Shown piece by piece: positions 1-8,400 of a stretch of DNA of 25,110 bases. Position numbers and translations under genes: made by a program. Below the pieces are notes generated by a model that was given only the letters and a program-made list of their open reading frames with translations, was not told where the DNA came from and searched no databases. Numbering within the stretch: the stretch's first letter is position 1; every line of letters starts with the position of its first letter. Origin of the DNA: a bacterium (GTDB lineage Bacteria > KSB1 > UBA2214); NCBI GenBank assembly GCA_029560815.1, contig JAKQKF010000040.1, forward strand, positions 1 to 25,110. The letters are read 5' to 3'.

Positions 1-945
1 CAGGTTCCAGCCGTCCTTTACGGTCTCGACCCACTCGGTCTCATCACGGAGAGTGACGCAGGGGATGCGGTAGAAAAAAGCCTCTTTCTGGACGCCGCCA
101 GAATCAGTGACGATCATCCGGGCATGCTGCTCAAGCTGGATCATCTCCAGATACCCGACCGGCTCGATGAGGCTGATCTTGCCGGCGTTTTGCAGGCGTT
201 CCATCAAACCGCTGCGGCGCAAGAAACCGACGGTCCGGGGATGAACCGGAAATATCACCCGCTCGCCGCTGGCGATCAGGGCGCTGACAATAGCGCCCAG
301 GGCCGCCGGATCGTCGGTGTTCTGCGGCCGGTGGCAGGTCACCAGCAGATAGCCTCCGGGCGCAGCATCGAGTCGCTCCAGGATGGAACTCTTGCCGGCC
401 GCAAGATCGGCAAAATGAAGGGCGGCGTCGTACATGACATCGCCGGTATTGTGCACCCCGCGGGTGATCCCCTCATGCTGCAGATGGGCGACGGCCGTGG
501 CCGTAGGGCAAAAGAGCAGCGCCGAGATGCGATCGGTGAGAATGCGGTTGATCTCCTCCGGCATCTCCCGGTTGAAGCTGCGCAGACCGGCCTCGATATG
601 ATCGACCGGGATGTTCAGCTTGGCCGCGGCGAGAGCGCCGGCCAGAGTTGAATTGGTATCACCGTAAACCAGCACCCGGTCCGGCTTTTGCCCGGCCAGC
701 ACCCGCTCGATGCCGGCCAGCATCTGGGCGGTCTGCTCGCCATGCGGGCCGGAGCCGATTTCAAGATTGAGGTCCGGCTCGGGGATATCCAGCTCCTCAA
801 AGAAAAGCTGCGACATGTTGCGATCATAGTGCTGTCCGGTGTGGAGCAGAAACTCCTTGTGCTCCCGGCGCAATGCACGGGAGACCGGCGAAGCCTTGAT
901 GAACTGCGGACGAGCCCCGACGATGGTGACTATTTTCAGCGACAT
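1..945 (-). CDS. wecB: UDP-N-acetylglucosamine 2-epimerase (non-hydrolysing), 3' end cut by window
   Basis: This enzyme interconverts UDP-GlcNAc-type and UDP-ManNAc-type sugars in the cytoplasm, supplying precursors for surface polysaccharide. The reading frame is open for 315 codons to the window edge, so the C-terminus is missing. Visible family motifs are GARPQFIK at the N-terminus, TGQHYD, YGDTNSTLAG, HIEAGLRSFNREMPEEINR (which carries the two family glutamates), CHRPQNTD, HPRT and TDSGGVQKEA near the cut end. The ATG lies 9 bases after the stop of the acyltransferase gene, so the two are probably co-transcribed. That pairing resembles the WbpD/WbpI pair of the UDP-ManNAc3NAcA pathway, so the true substrate could be the 2,3-diacetamido uronic acid sugar rather than UDP-GlcNAc. 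The family call is firm; the substrate is inferred. Confidence 0.93.
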   Translation of the reverse strand, partial: MSLKIVTIVGARPQFIKASPVSRALRREHKEFLLHTGQHYDRNMSQLFFEELDIPEPDLNLEIGSGPHGEQTAQMLAGIERVLAGQKPDRVLVYGDTNSTLAGALAAAKLNIPVDHIEAGLRSFNREMPEEINRILTDRISALLFCPTATAVAHLQHEGITRGVHNTGDVMYDAALHFADLAAGKSSILERLDAAPGGYLLVTCHRPQNTDDPAALGAIVSALIASGERVIFPVHPRTVGFLRRSGLMERLQNAGKISLIEPVGYLEMIQLEQHARMIVTDSGGVQKEAFFYRIPCVTLRDETEWVETVKDGWNL

Positions 946-954
946 GGCCGGGTC

Positions 955-1704
955 CTACTCCCATCCCTGCTTGTCGAGCAGCTGCTCCTCGGGCACCTCG
1001 CGCAGCGGGCGCGCGGGATTGCCGACCACAATCGTCCGCGCCGGCACATCCTTGCTCACCACCGCGCCGGCCGCGACTACGGCATCCTCGCCGATCACCT
1101 TGCCGGGCAGGATCACGGCATGACCGCCGATGCGGCCGCCGCGCTTGACCGTCACTCCCTTGAAGTGCTTGAAACGTTCCTCGGTGCGGCCGAGATAATT
1201 GTCGTTGGTTGTGCAGACACCGGGGGCGATAAAACAGTAATCACCGACATCGGAATAGGCGGTGATATAGCAGTTGGTCTCCAGCTTGCACTTTTTGCCG
1301 ATCTTGCAGAAATTTTCCACCGTGGCGTTGCGGCCGATGATCGTGTAGGCGCCGATGGTGACATTCTCGCGCACAGCCGCGCCATCGGCCACCAGAACGT
1401 GCACCCCGATCTCGCAGCCGGCATAGATCACCACCTGGGCGCCGAACATGCAATCCTCACTGATCTGCACCGGCGGCAGCCCCTTTTCATCCTTGAAAAT
1501 GCTGCGTTTGGAGCGCATCGGCTGCTTGCCGATCACCGTGCAGGCGTCCACCCGCACATTGTCGCCCAGGACCGAGCCCGCATGAATGACGACATTGTGG
1601 CCGATCCGGCAATTCCTGCCGATGACAACATCCTCTTCAATGACCGAAAAATGGCCGATCTCCGTGCCTTCGCCTATCTTCGCGGAGGGTGCTACGAATT
1701 GCAT
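955..1704 (-). CDS. left-handed beta-helix sugar N-acetyltransferase (WbpD/WlbB-like)
   Basis: The 249-aa protein consists almost entirely of hexapeptide repeats ([IV]G-x4 pattern, for example AKIGEGTEIG, VVIGRNCRIGHNVVI, VTIGAYTIIGRNATV). Such repeats form a left-handed beta helix and usually a trimeric acyltransferase. The C-terminal block VVAAGAVVSKDVPARTIVVGNPAR is the classic ending of acetyl-CoA-dependent sugar acetyltransferases. The likely role is acetylation of an amino group on a nucleotide sugar for polysaccharide synthesis. The start is ATG, preceded by GGGAG about 7 bases upstream. It sits directly before the 2-epimerase gene, as in pathways to UDP-ManNAc3NAcA, which makes a UDP-3-amino-GlcNAcA acetyltransferase the best specific guess. 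Other nucleotide-amino-sugar acetyltransferases remain possible. Confidence 0.85.
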   Translation of the reverse strand: MQFVAPSAKIGEGTEIGHFSVIEEDVVIGRNCRIGHNVVIHAGSVLGDNVRVDACTVIGKQPMRSKRSIFKDEKGLPPVQISEDCMFGAQVVIYAGCEIGVHVLVADGAAVRENVTIGAYTIIGRNATVENFCKIGKKCKLETNCYITAYSDVGDYCFIAPGVCTTNDNYLGRTEERFKHFKGVTVKRGGRIGGHAVILPGKVIGEDAVVAAGAVVSKDVPARTIVVGNPARPLREVPEEQLLDKQGWE

Positions 1705-1801
1705 ATTCTGCTCCCTTGTTTGTCATACAGTGAAAAGGTTTTCCCGGGATGGGATCCAGGCCAGGATCGTGCGACTGGAGGGCCCCCGTGTCATCCGGAT
1801 G

Positions 1802-3046
1802 TCAGCGCCGGCGCTTGTGGAGCCAGGCGATCAACTTTTCCCGGTCGCTGCGCAGCGCTCCGAAAAACTCCTGCCACTTGGCCTTTTCGGCGGGCCTTTT
1901 GTCGAGGCGGCCGGCATATTCCTGCACAAAGGCATAAAAGATGGTGGCGATGCCGGCGAGGAGGCCCAGCACCACCGCCAGCATCTTGCGCTTCGGCGAA
2001 CTCTTGAAGAGCGGGGGCACAGCGGCATCGAGAACCTGCACGGTGGGGGTGTCCCGCGCCTCCTCGATCCGGGTCTGATAGTACTGCGAGTTGAGCAGCT
2101 GCCAGACTGTCTCCTGCACCTTGGCCTCTCGCATCAGTCCCGCCATCCTGATGCCCACCTCCGGCACCTTCGCGACGGGCATAAAGATCTCCTCCTGCTG
2201 GCTGTCGCCCGAGCCGATCTGCAGATCGTCGTACTTGCGGCGCAGCTCCGTCAGCTCCTGCCGGGCGCGCACCACCAAGGGATTCCCGGCCTTCATGCTC
2301 TGGAGCATGATGTTGAGTTCGATCTCCTTGGCGATGATCTGCCCCTTGACCTCGCCGCTCTGGAGGATCGAAGCCGTGACCTGCTCCTCGAGCGCCACAG
2401 CGCGATGGCCGCGCTGATACTCCGCCAGCAGACGCGTCGCTTCGGTCAGGCGCTCCTGGGTCTCGCGCAGCTGCGACTCGATATAGAGGCGCGAATTCTT
2501 GGCGCGGGATACGCTCTTTTCCCGGTTGACGCGGTCGAGCTCCTCGACGTAGGCGTTGGCGACCGCAGCGGCCAGCTGCGGTTCCCCCATCTCGACGCTG
2601 ATGGTCATGACCATCTTTTTCGAGAGCACGAACGAAGCGCGCTCACTCATCGCGATCAGGCCGGTCTCGATGGTTTCACAGTCGAGGATCTCGAGCAGGG
2701 TCAGGCTGTCGCCTCTGGAGAGAAAACGGCGCTGCAGCACCTTCTCCCCCACCGAGCGGCTGCGCAGCATCTCGAGAAAGATATCGGCCGAGGTGACCTT
2801 GCCGGGCAGGGCGACACCGGGCACACTGACTTCGGAGAGCAGGCTGGCCATGGCGCTCCCCTCCTGCTCGGGCGGCGGCAGCAGGGTCGTCACCGCGACA
2901 TATTTTTTCGGCAGGAGAAAGGAGAGCAAAAAGATGCCCACAGCGGCGAGGGCCACGTTGCGGATAATGCGCCAGCGCCAGCGGGTGATCACCAGGAGGT
3001 AATCGAGGAGGTGGATCTCTATCACTTTGTCATCATTTTCGGCCAT
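1802..3046 (-). CDS. Wzz/GNVR-type polysaccharide chain-length determinant
   Basis: This inner-membrane co-polymerase regulates the length or export of a surface polysaccharide. The 414-aa protein has the family layout: a short cytoplasmic N-terminus, a membrane helix at about residues 28-46, a long periplasmic coiled region rich in Glu/Arg (roughly 150-290), a conserved DAAVPPLFKSSPKRK segment before a second helix (about 355-376), and a basic cytoplasmic tail. No Walker motifs or tyrosine-kinase domain are fused to it, unlike BY-kinase versions. The ATG is only 3 bases after the stop of the SLBB export gene, so the two are surely co-transcribed and act in the same envelope-spanning complex. 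Confidence 0.9.
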   Translation of the reverse strand: MAENDDKVIEIHLLDYLLVITRWRWRIIRNVALAAVGIFLLSFLLPKKYVAVTTLLPPPEQEGSAMASLLSEVSVPGVALPGKVTSADIFLEMLRSRSVGEKVLQRRFLSRGDSLTLLEILDCETIETGLIAMSERASFVLSKKMVMTISVEMGEPQLAAAVANAYVEELDRVNREKSVSRAKNSRLYIESQLRETQERLTEATRLLAEYQRGHRAVALEEQVTASILQSGEVKGQIIAKEIELNIMLQSMKAGNPLVVRARQELTELRRKYDDLQIGSGDSQQEEIFMPVAKVPEVGIRMAGLMREAKVQETVWQLLNSQYYQTRIEEARDTPTVQVLDAAVPPLFKSSPKRKMLAVVLGLLAGIATIFYAFVQEYAGRLDKRPAEKAKWQEFFGALRSDREKLIAWLHKRRR

Positions 3047-3049
3047 GGC

Positions 3050-5053
3050 TCACTCTGTGGCATTCTGGATCACGAGGAATACAGTGGCGATCTGCCCGGC
3101 GACGAGGAGGGTGTCGCGGAGGATCTGCCAGTAATTGCGGTCGGGCTTGCGCGGCACCCAGATGCGGTCGCCCGGCATGAAATCGTCGACATCCTCTTCG
3201 TCCTTGATCTCGCCGGAGGCTTTGATCACCTTGGCGCGACGGCTGTCGGCGTCCCAGCTCAATCCACCGGCCTGGGCGATATAGTATTTATAGTTGGCCT
3301 CCGGCTTGTAGAACACGCCGCCGGGTTTGGCGACGCAGCCGGTGATCTGTACCACACGCGGGGTTTTGGGGACAATGATCTGATCGCCGTCACGCAGGGC
3401 CACGTTCTGGCTCTGGTCCTTGAGCTGCATGAGCCGGCGGAAATCGACCACGATCCGGTCGGCGTCGCTGCTGTTCTGCTTCATCACCAGATATTCGTAC
3501 TCACGGTCGCTCATCTGGTCGCGCGGCATCACGCGCAGCCGTTCGAACTCCCGGTCTTCGGGCATGGGCTGGCGCCTGCGGATGAGCTTGGCGTCGCTGA
3601 CGAGGGCATCGGGGGTGAAGCCGCCGCACTGCTTCATGATCTCGCTGAGCCGGGTGGAGTCATCGACGATGGGATAATAACCGGGGAAGGTCACCTCGCC
3701 GCGCACCTCGACCAGGGGGCCGACCCGCCAGTCGGGGATGCGGCGGATGAAAAGCTGATCGTCGGCGCCGAGCTCGATGTCGAGTGAATCCTCTCCTCCC
3801 TGCAGCAGCCGTTCGAGCGGGATCTCCCTGACACGCGGCGGCCGGTTGGGATCCACCTCGGCCACCTCGGCCCTGAGCAGCCAGGCGCTGCGGGTGAGGC
3901 TGCCGGCCTTGAGGATGAGATCGCTGACGCGCATGCCGGCCTCCCACTCATAGATGCCGGGGCGGTTCACCTCCCCGTTGATGGTTACGGTCTGGCGCGG
4001 GGTCTGCTCCCTGACCGAGTAGACGCAAATCCGGTCCTGGTTGACGAGCCCCGGACCGGCGGCGGAATCGGCGGTCAGATTAAAGTAGCTGATCCGGCGT
4101 GAGCCGTCGGGCTGCATGCGGCTGAGCTCGATCTTGTCGCGGAAGGCCAGATCGGTAAAGCCGCCGGCAAGGTTGATCAGTCCGGTGAGATCCTCCTGCT
4201 TTCCGGGCGCCAGTTCATAGATGGCCGGCCGGAAGACCTCGCCGGTGATCTCGACGCGCAGTCGGCCGGGGGGGACGAAGATCTTGTCGCCGCTCTGGAG
4301 CAGCACATCGGCCGACTGGCCGGGCTTGAGGAGATGGGTGTAGAGGTCGACGCTGGCGACCAGGTTCTCGCCGCGGTAGACCTGGATGTCGCGGAGAGAG
4401 CCGCGGTCGGTCGGGCCCTGAGCCAAAGAGACCGCATCGAGGACACTGTTGAGGGCGGAGAGGGTGTAATTGCCCGGCTGCTTGACATCACCGGTCACGG
4501 CCACGCGCACCATCTTGGGCGCCAGCAGCACCAGGTCGAGGGTATAGCTGCTGTAGAGGCGGCGCAGGCGGAGGTCGAGCATCTGGCGCGCCTGGGCCAG
4601 GGTCATGCCCTGCACGCTGAGCACACCGGCGGTGGGAAGATAGATCTTGCCGTCGGCGGTGACAAGGGTTTCATAATTTTCCTGGGCCTTGCCGCCGAGA
4701 TGAATGGCGAGCCGGTCGCCGGCCCCGAGAGTATAGCTCTCCCCCGCGCTGCCCGCTCCGGCTGGCTCCTGGGCGGCGGCGAAAAAATGGCTGCCGAAGA
4801 GGGGCAGACCCTCCGCCGAGCCGTCACCTTGGGCGGTGGAGACGGCCGCAGTGTTCTGCGCCTCCACGCTCGCGGCGGCTGGAACAGTGGAGAGACCGGT
4901 CCGGCCGGCCGGATTCTCAGCCGTGACGCCGGAGGGCTGACCCTGCGGCGCGCCGGCACTCTGACCCGCTGCATCTCCCGCCATCATCATGAGCGCAATG
5001 CCCACCGCAACACCCCAACAGGCTGCATGCTTTTTCACCAGGTTGCACCCCAT
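3050..5053 (-). CDS. SLBB-domain polysaccharide export protein (Wza-like)
   Basis: This is a predicted periplasmic/outer-membrane export channel. A poly-export domain (LGAGDRLAIHLGG through the LRLRRLY region) is followed by five SLBB repeats, each beginning with a V-x-GEV-x-x-PG-like block: VAVTGDVKQPGNY, VEITGEVFRPAIY, VTINGEVNRPGIY, VEVRGEVTFPGYY and VQITGCVAKPGG. A hydrophobic helix (LLVAGQIATVFLVI) closes the protein. The frame is open as far as a TTG at 5149, but a strong promoter predicts a transcript start near 5132, which excludes that TTG. ATG 5053 is chosen because it begins a signal peptide directly (KKHAACWGVAVGIALMMMAG). ATG 5080 is the alternative. Neither has a good ribosome binding site. 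It is the first gene of the polysaccharide operon. Confidence 0.9.
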   Translation of the reverse strand: MGCNLVKKHAACWGVAVGIALMMMAGDAAGQSAGAPQGQPSGVTAENPAGRTGLSTVPAAASVEAQNTAAVSTAQGDGSAEGLPLFGSHFFAAAQEPAGAGSAGESYTLGAGDRLAIHLGGKAQENYETLVTADGKIYLPTAGVLSVQGMTLAQARQMLDLRLRRLYSSYTLDLVLLAPKMVRVAVTGDVKQPGNYTLSALNSVLDAVSLAQGPTDRGSLRDIQVYRGENLVASVDLYTHLLKPGQSADVLLQSGDKIFVPPGRLRVEITGEVFRPAIYELAPGKQEDLTGLINLAGGFTDLAFRDKIELSRMQPDGSRRISYFNLTADSAAGPGLVNQDRICVYSVREQTPRQTVTINGEVNRPGIYEWEAGMRVSDLILKAGSLTRSAWLLRAEVAEVDPNRPPRVREIPLERLLQGGEDSLDIELGADDQLFIRRIPDWRVGPLVEVRGEVTFPGYYPIVDDSTRLSEIMKQCGGFTPDALVSDAKLIRRRQPMPEDREFERLRVMPRDQMSDREYEYLVMKQNSSDADRIVVDFRRLMQLKDQSQNVALRDGDQIIVPKTPRVVQITGCVAKPGGVFYKPEANYKYYIAQAGGLSWDADSRRAKVIKASGEIKDEEDVDDFMPGDRIWVPRKPDRNYWQILRDTLLVAGQIATVFLVIQNATE

Positions 5054-5138
5054 TCTATCAGTCTGTTTGACCACATCCATGCCACGCGCAGTGGACAGCC
5101 CGCGCTGATGGTGTTTATTTTTTGGACAGAATATGTAA

Positions 5139-5167
5139 AATATAGTCAAAATTAGCCCTCAAGTCAA
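5139..5167 (-). promoter_or_regulatory. sigma-70-type promoter of the polysaccharide operon
   Basis: On the minus strand, TTGACT (5167-5162) and TATATT (5144-5139) are separated by exactly 17 bases, which is 5/6 and 5/6 of the housekeeping consensus. Transcription would start near 5132, leaving an untranslated leader of about 50 to 80 bases. The AT-rich surroundings stand out in this GC-rich window. The element lies directly upstream of the SLBB gene and no other gene start competes for it. Confidence 0.7.
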
Positions 5168-5177
5168 CAATTATCAC

Positions 5178-5190
5178 TACTTTCAAAGTA
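5178..5190. promoter_or_regulatory. palindrome TACTTTCAAAGTA, possible operator
   Basis: This 13-base palindrome (6-base arms, one central base) lies 10 bases upstream of the -35 box of the polysaccharide promoter. The position suits an activator or repressor dimer. The regulator is unknown, and a palindrome of this length can occur by chance. Confidence 0.35.
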
Positions 5191-5303
5191 ACACCGCTGC
5201 GGAGAGCACCCTGTGATGAGGGTCGCAATTTGACATAAAAGCCCGGACGCTCAACGGCGCCACCACCGCGGCCGTTCCGCTCTATAAAACGCTGCAGCCA
5301 TAC

Positions 5304-5331
5304 AAAAAAAAGCCCGGCGCGAACGCCGGGC
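5304..5331 (-). terminator. intrinsic terminator (second of a tandem pair)
   Basis: A perfect 8-bp stem GCCCGGCG/CGCCGGGC with a 4-base loop (5312-5331) is followed on the minus strand by eight T residues (5311-5304). It is a textbook rho-independent terminator for the 1268-aa gene and backs up the terminator just before it. The stretch from 5054 to 5402 contains no gene. It holds these two terminators, the palindrome and the polysaccharide promoter; I see nothing convincing in 5191-5303. Confidence 0.88.
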
Positions 5332-5336
5332 GATAT

Positions 5337-5378
5337 AAAAAGCGCCATGGTGCTCCCTCCCGACGCACCCGGCGCTTT
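5337..5378 (-). terminator. intrinsic terminator (first of a tandem pair)
   Basis: On the minus strand an outer stem AAAGCGCC/GGCGCTTT (5378-5371 with 5346-5339) encloses an inner GGTGC/GCACC stem and is followed by a run of T residues (5341-5337). It begins about 25 bases after the stop codon of the 1268-aa gene. Confidence 0.75.
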
Positions 5379-5402
5379 CGTGCTGGCAAGCTGGTCTGCT
5401 CT

Positions 5403-8400
5403 CTATTTCAGGTAGGTCATCTTGCGCGTGATGGTGACGTAATTGTTGCGATAGGTGACACCATTGCGCTGCGCATTCTCCCAAACTTCCAGCCGATAGA
5501 TATAGACGCCCGCGGCGACCGGGATCTGGTCATCATTGATGCCGTCCCAGGTCAGGGCATGGACGCCGGCCGAGGCCGTGGACTCATAGAGGGTGCGGAC
5601 ATGCCGGCCGAGGATATCGTAGACCACCAGGCGCACCTCCTTGTCATAGGGCAGCTCGAAGCGGATCGAGGTGCGCGGATTGAAGGGATTGGGATAGTTG
5701 GGCAGCAGGGTGATGGTGGTCGGCCGCTGCGTGCTCATCTCTTTCAACCCCTCCAGTTCGCCGCTGCTGAGGGTGCGGGCGAAGGCCGGCTCCTGCAGCA
5801 GCACCACGTACATGCATTTGGCCCCGCGCGCGCCGGCGGCGTTGTTCCCGCCCAGAGTGACGCTGCCGGCTGTAAAATAGGCCGCCCAGAGGTTGAGCTT
5901 TTCTGCGCTCTCGGAGACCCCCAGGCTGAGCCCGGTTTTGGTATAGCGCGAGGAGAGCCAGGTCGGCACCGACTGGGCGCTGGCGTCGTAGGCGACATAG
6001 ACCACGGTGGCCTGGCTCACCGTCACCTGCATGAAACTGGTGGAGCTGCCGCCCTTGTCGCTGTTGGCGGTCATGATCATCTTGGCATGGATGAGATCCT
6101 CGGGGGCCGAGGTGATCACATAGTTGCGGTCGACGTAGTAGGGGGAGCCCACCGCGACGAAAGAGAGGTTGGTCTCCGCAGCGCCGGCCAGCTTGACCTG
6201 CAGCGAGGGGACGAAGGTGTAGGCCAGCACCGTCCCGCTCATGACGGCGCCGCTCTCCGCTCCGCTGACTCCGGAGACGGTGAGGGTATAGGCCTGCCCC
6301 GCCCGGTGGCGCGAGGTGGTGAGGGTGACCTTGTTGAGGCTGGCATCCAGCTCGGCGTCGAGCACCGCCACATCGTCGGAGATATGGTAACTGCGGCGGG
6401 CTTCAGCGCTGTAGCGCTCGACGGCCTGATTGAACCAGACCTCGACCAGCATCTCGCCGGCCGCTGCGATACGCTGCACTCCGGGAGCCGCCGCCGCCGA
6501 TTTAGAAACCATGTAGAAATAGGGCGTGTTGGCCTCGATCGTCAGGTCCGGGCGGTCGCTGCGGCCGATGCTGCTGAAGAGGACCACATAGATGCGGTTG
6601 AGGGCGTGCGCGGAGGTGGTCAGCCAGACCTTGTTTTTGGCGGCATCGAGTTTGGCGGAGGTGACCGTCACCCCCTGGATCTGATAGTTGGCCGGCTTTT
6701 CCGCCGAGGCCTTGTCGAGCTGCGTGCTGAAGGTCGCCAGCAGCTGGGTCTCGCTGATCGCCGTCACCCCGGTCACCACCGGTTTGGGCTCGGCGGCAAT
6801 CTGGCCATAGCTGAAGGCGTAGGAGCTGTTGGCGGCGATCGTGTTGCCCGCCCCGTCGCGCACCCCGTTGACCATGAGGAGCAGGATGCGCCCGATCACC
6901 AGGGGCTCCACCTCGAGCAGGTACTGGTGGGCGGCGGCGCCCGCCTTGACACTGAGGACCTTGCCGCTGCTCAGGGCGTAGCTGGCGAGGTTGCCCGCCG
7001 TAGCCGCCTCGACCTCTTCGCTGAAACTGACCTCGAGATGCTGGAGGTCGATCACCCGCACCATGGCGATCGTCGGCGGCAGGGCGTCGGCGGGCTCGTA
7101 CAGATAGGAGTAGCTGCTGTTGGCGGCGATCGGATTGGCCTCCGCACTGGCGTCTCTCAGCGCGCTGATGCGCAGCACATAGAGCTTCTGGGGCTCATGG
7201 GCGGTGGTGGTGAGATGGACGATGCGCTGCGAGCCGTCGAGCTGGGCCGCGAGCACCGTGATATTGCCGCTGATTTTGTAATTGGCGATGTTCTCCGCTC
7301 CGCTCTTCTCCACCTGCTCGTTGAACATCACATCGAGGCTGGTGGTGCTGTTCACCTGCACCAGCGAGATCACCGGCCCGACCGTATCACTCCCCTCATA
7401 GAGATAACTGTAGGCGCTGTTCACCGGCACCGCGCGCCGGTAGACAGTGGCGTCGCTGACATCGTTGACCGTGAGGATATAGACCTTGCCCGCTTCATGG
7501 GCGGTGGTGGTCAGGGTCACGGAGGTGCCATCGGCGGCAAGAAGGGCGGCGGTGACGGAGGCGCCGCGGTTGAGCTGGTAATTGGAACTCTTTTCGGCGC
7601 TGTTCTTCTCGAGCGGCTTGCTGAACTCCACCACCAGTTGAGTGGCGCTCCTGGCCGTGGCGCGGACGATGGTCGGGCCGGCTGCGAGTTCGTCGTTGCC
7701 ATGGACGTAGGCGTACGAACTGTTGGGCAGGATCTCGTTGCCGACGGCGGTGGCATCGGTAACCCGGTTGATGACCACGATGTAGACGCGGCCGGAAAGG
7801 TGGGCGGTCGTCTCCAGCTCTACCGTCTTGCCCTCGAGGTCGAGAGCGGCGTTGATCACCGCCACGCCGTCGCTGATACGATAGTTATCGCGGTTCTCAG
7901 CACTGGCGCGTCCCAGCTCCTCGCTGAAAAAGACCTGGAGATGGGTGGCGTCCTTGACCACCACCCGGCTGATCATCGGGCCGATATGGTCGACCGGCTC
8001 AAAGACATAGCCGAAGGCGGTGCCGCCGGCGATGGGATTTTTCCGGGCGCTGGCATCGCAGACATTATTGATGTTGAGCACGTAGAGGCGGTCCGGAGTG
8101 TGCAGGCTCGTGCGCAGATAGACGATCTGACCCGAGGGGTCGAGCTCGGCGGCGAGGACCTGGATATCACCCTGGATCGAATAGTTGGCGACGGTCTCGG
8201 CGCTGGCCTCGTCGAGCGGCTCGTTGAAAAGGATCTCGAGCTGGTCCGCATCCGTGGCATTGACCAGAGTGATCATCGGGCCGATCTGGTCACCCGGGTC
8301 ATAGGCATAGGCGTAGTAACTGTTGGGCAGGAGCGGATTCTTCCTGGAAGAGCGGTCGCAGACGTTATTGACCGTCAGGATAAAGTTCTGGCCGGCGGTG

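Noticed and set aside
1586..3787. Plus-strand open frame of about 733 codons
   Set aside because: It runs antisense across three genes (the acetyltransferase, Wzz and SLBB genes), spans their boundaries and shows no domain; it is a codon-bias shadow.
5054..5149. N-terminal extension of the SLBB protein from TTG 5149
   Set aside because: The extension starts upstream of the predicted transcript start, includes the -10 region in its neighbourhood and hides the signal peptide about 35 residues inside the protein.
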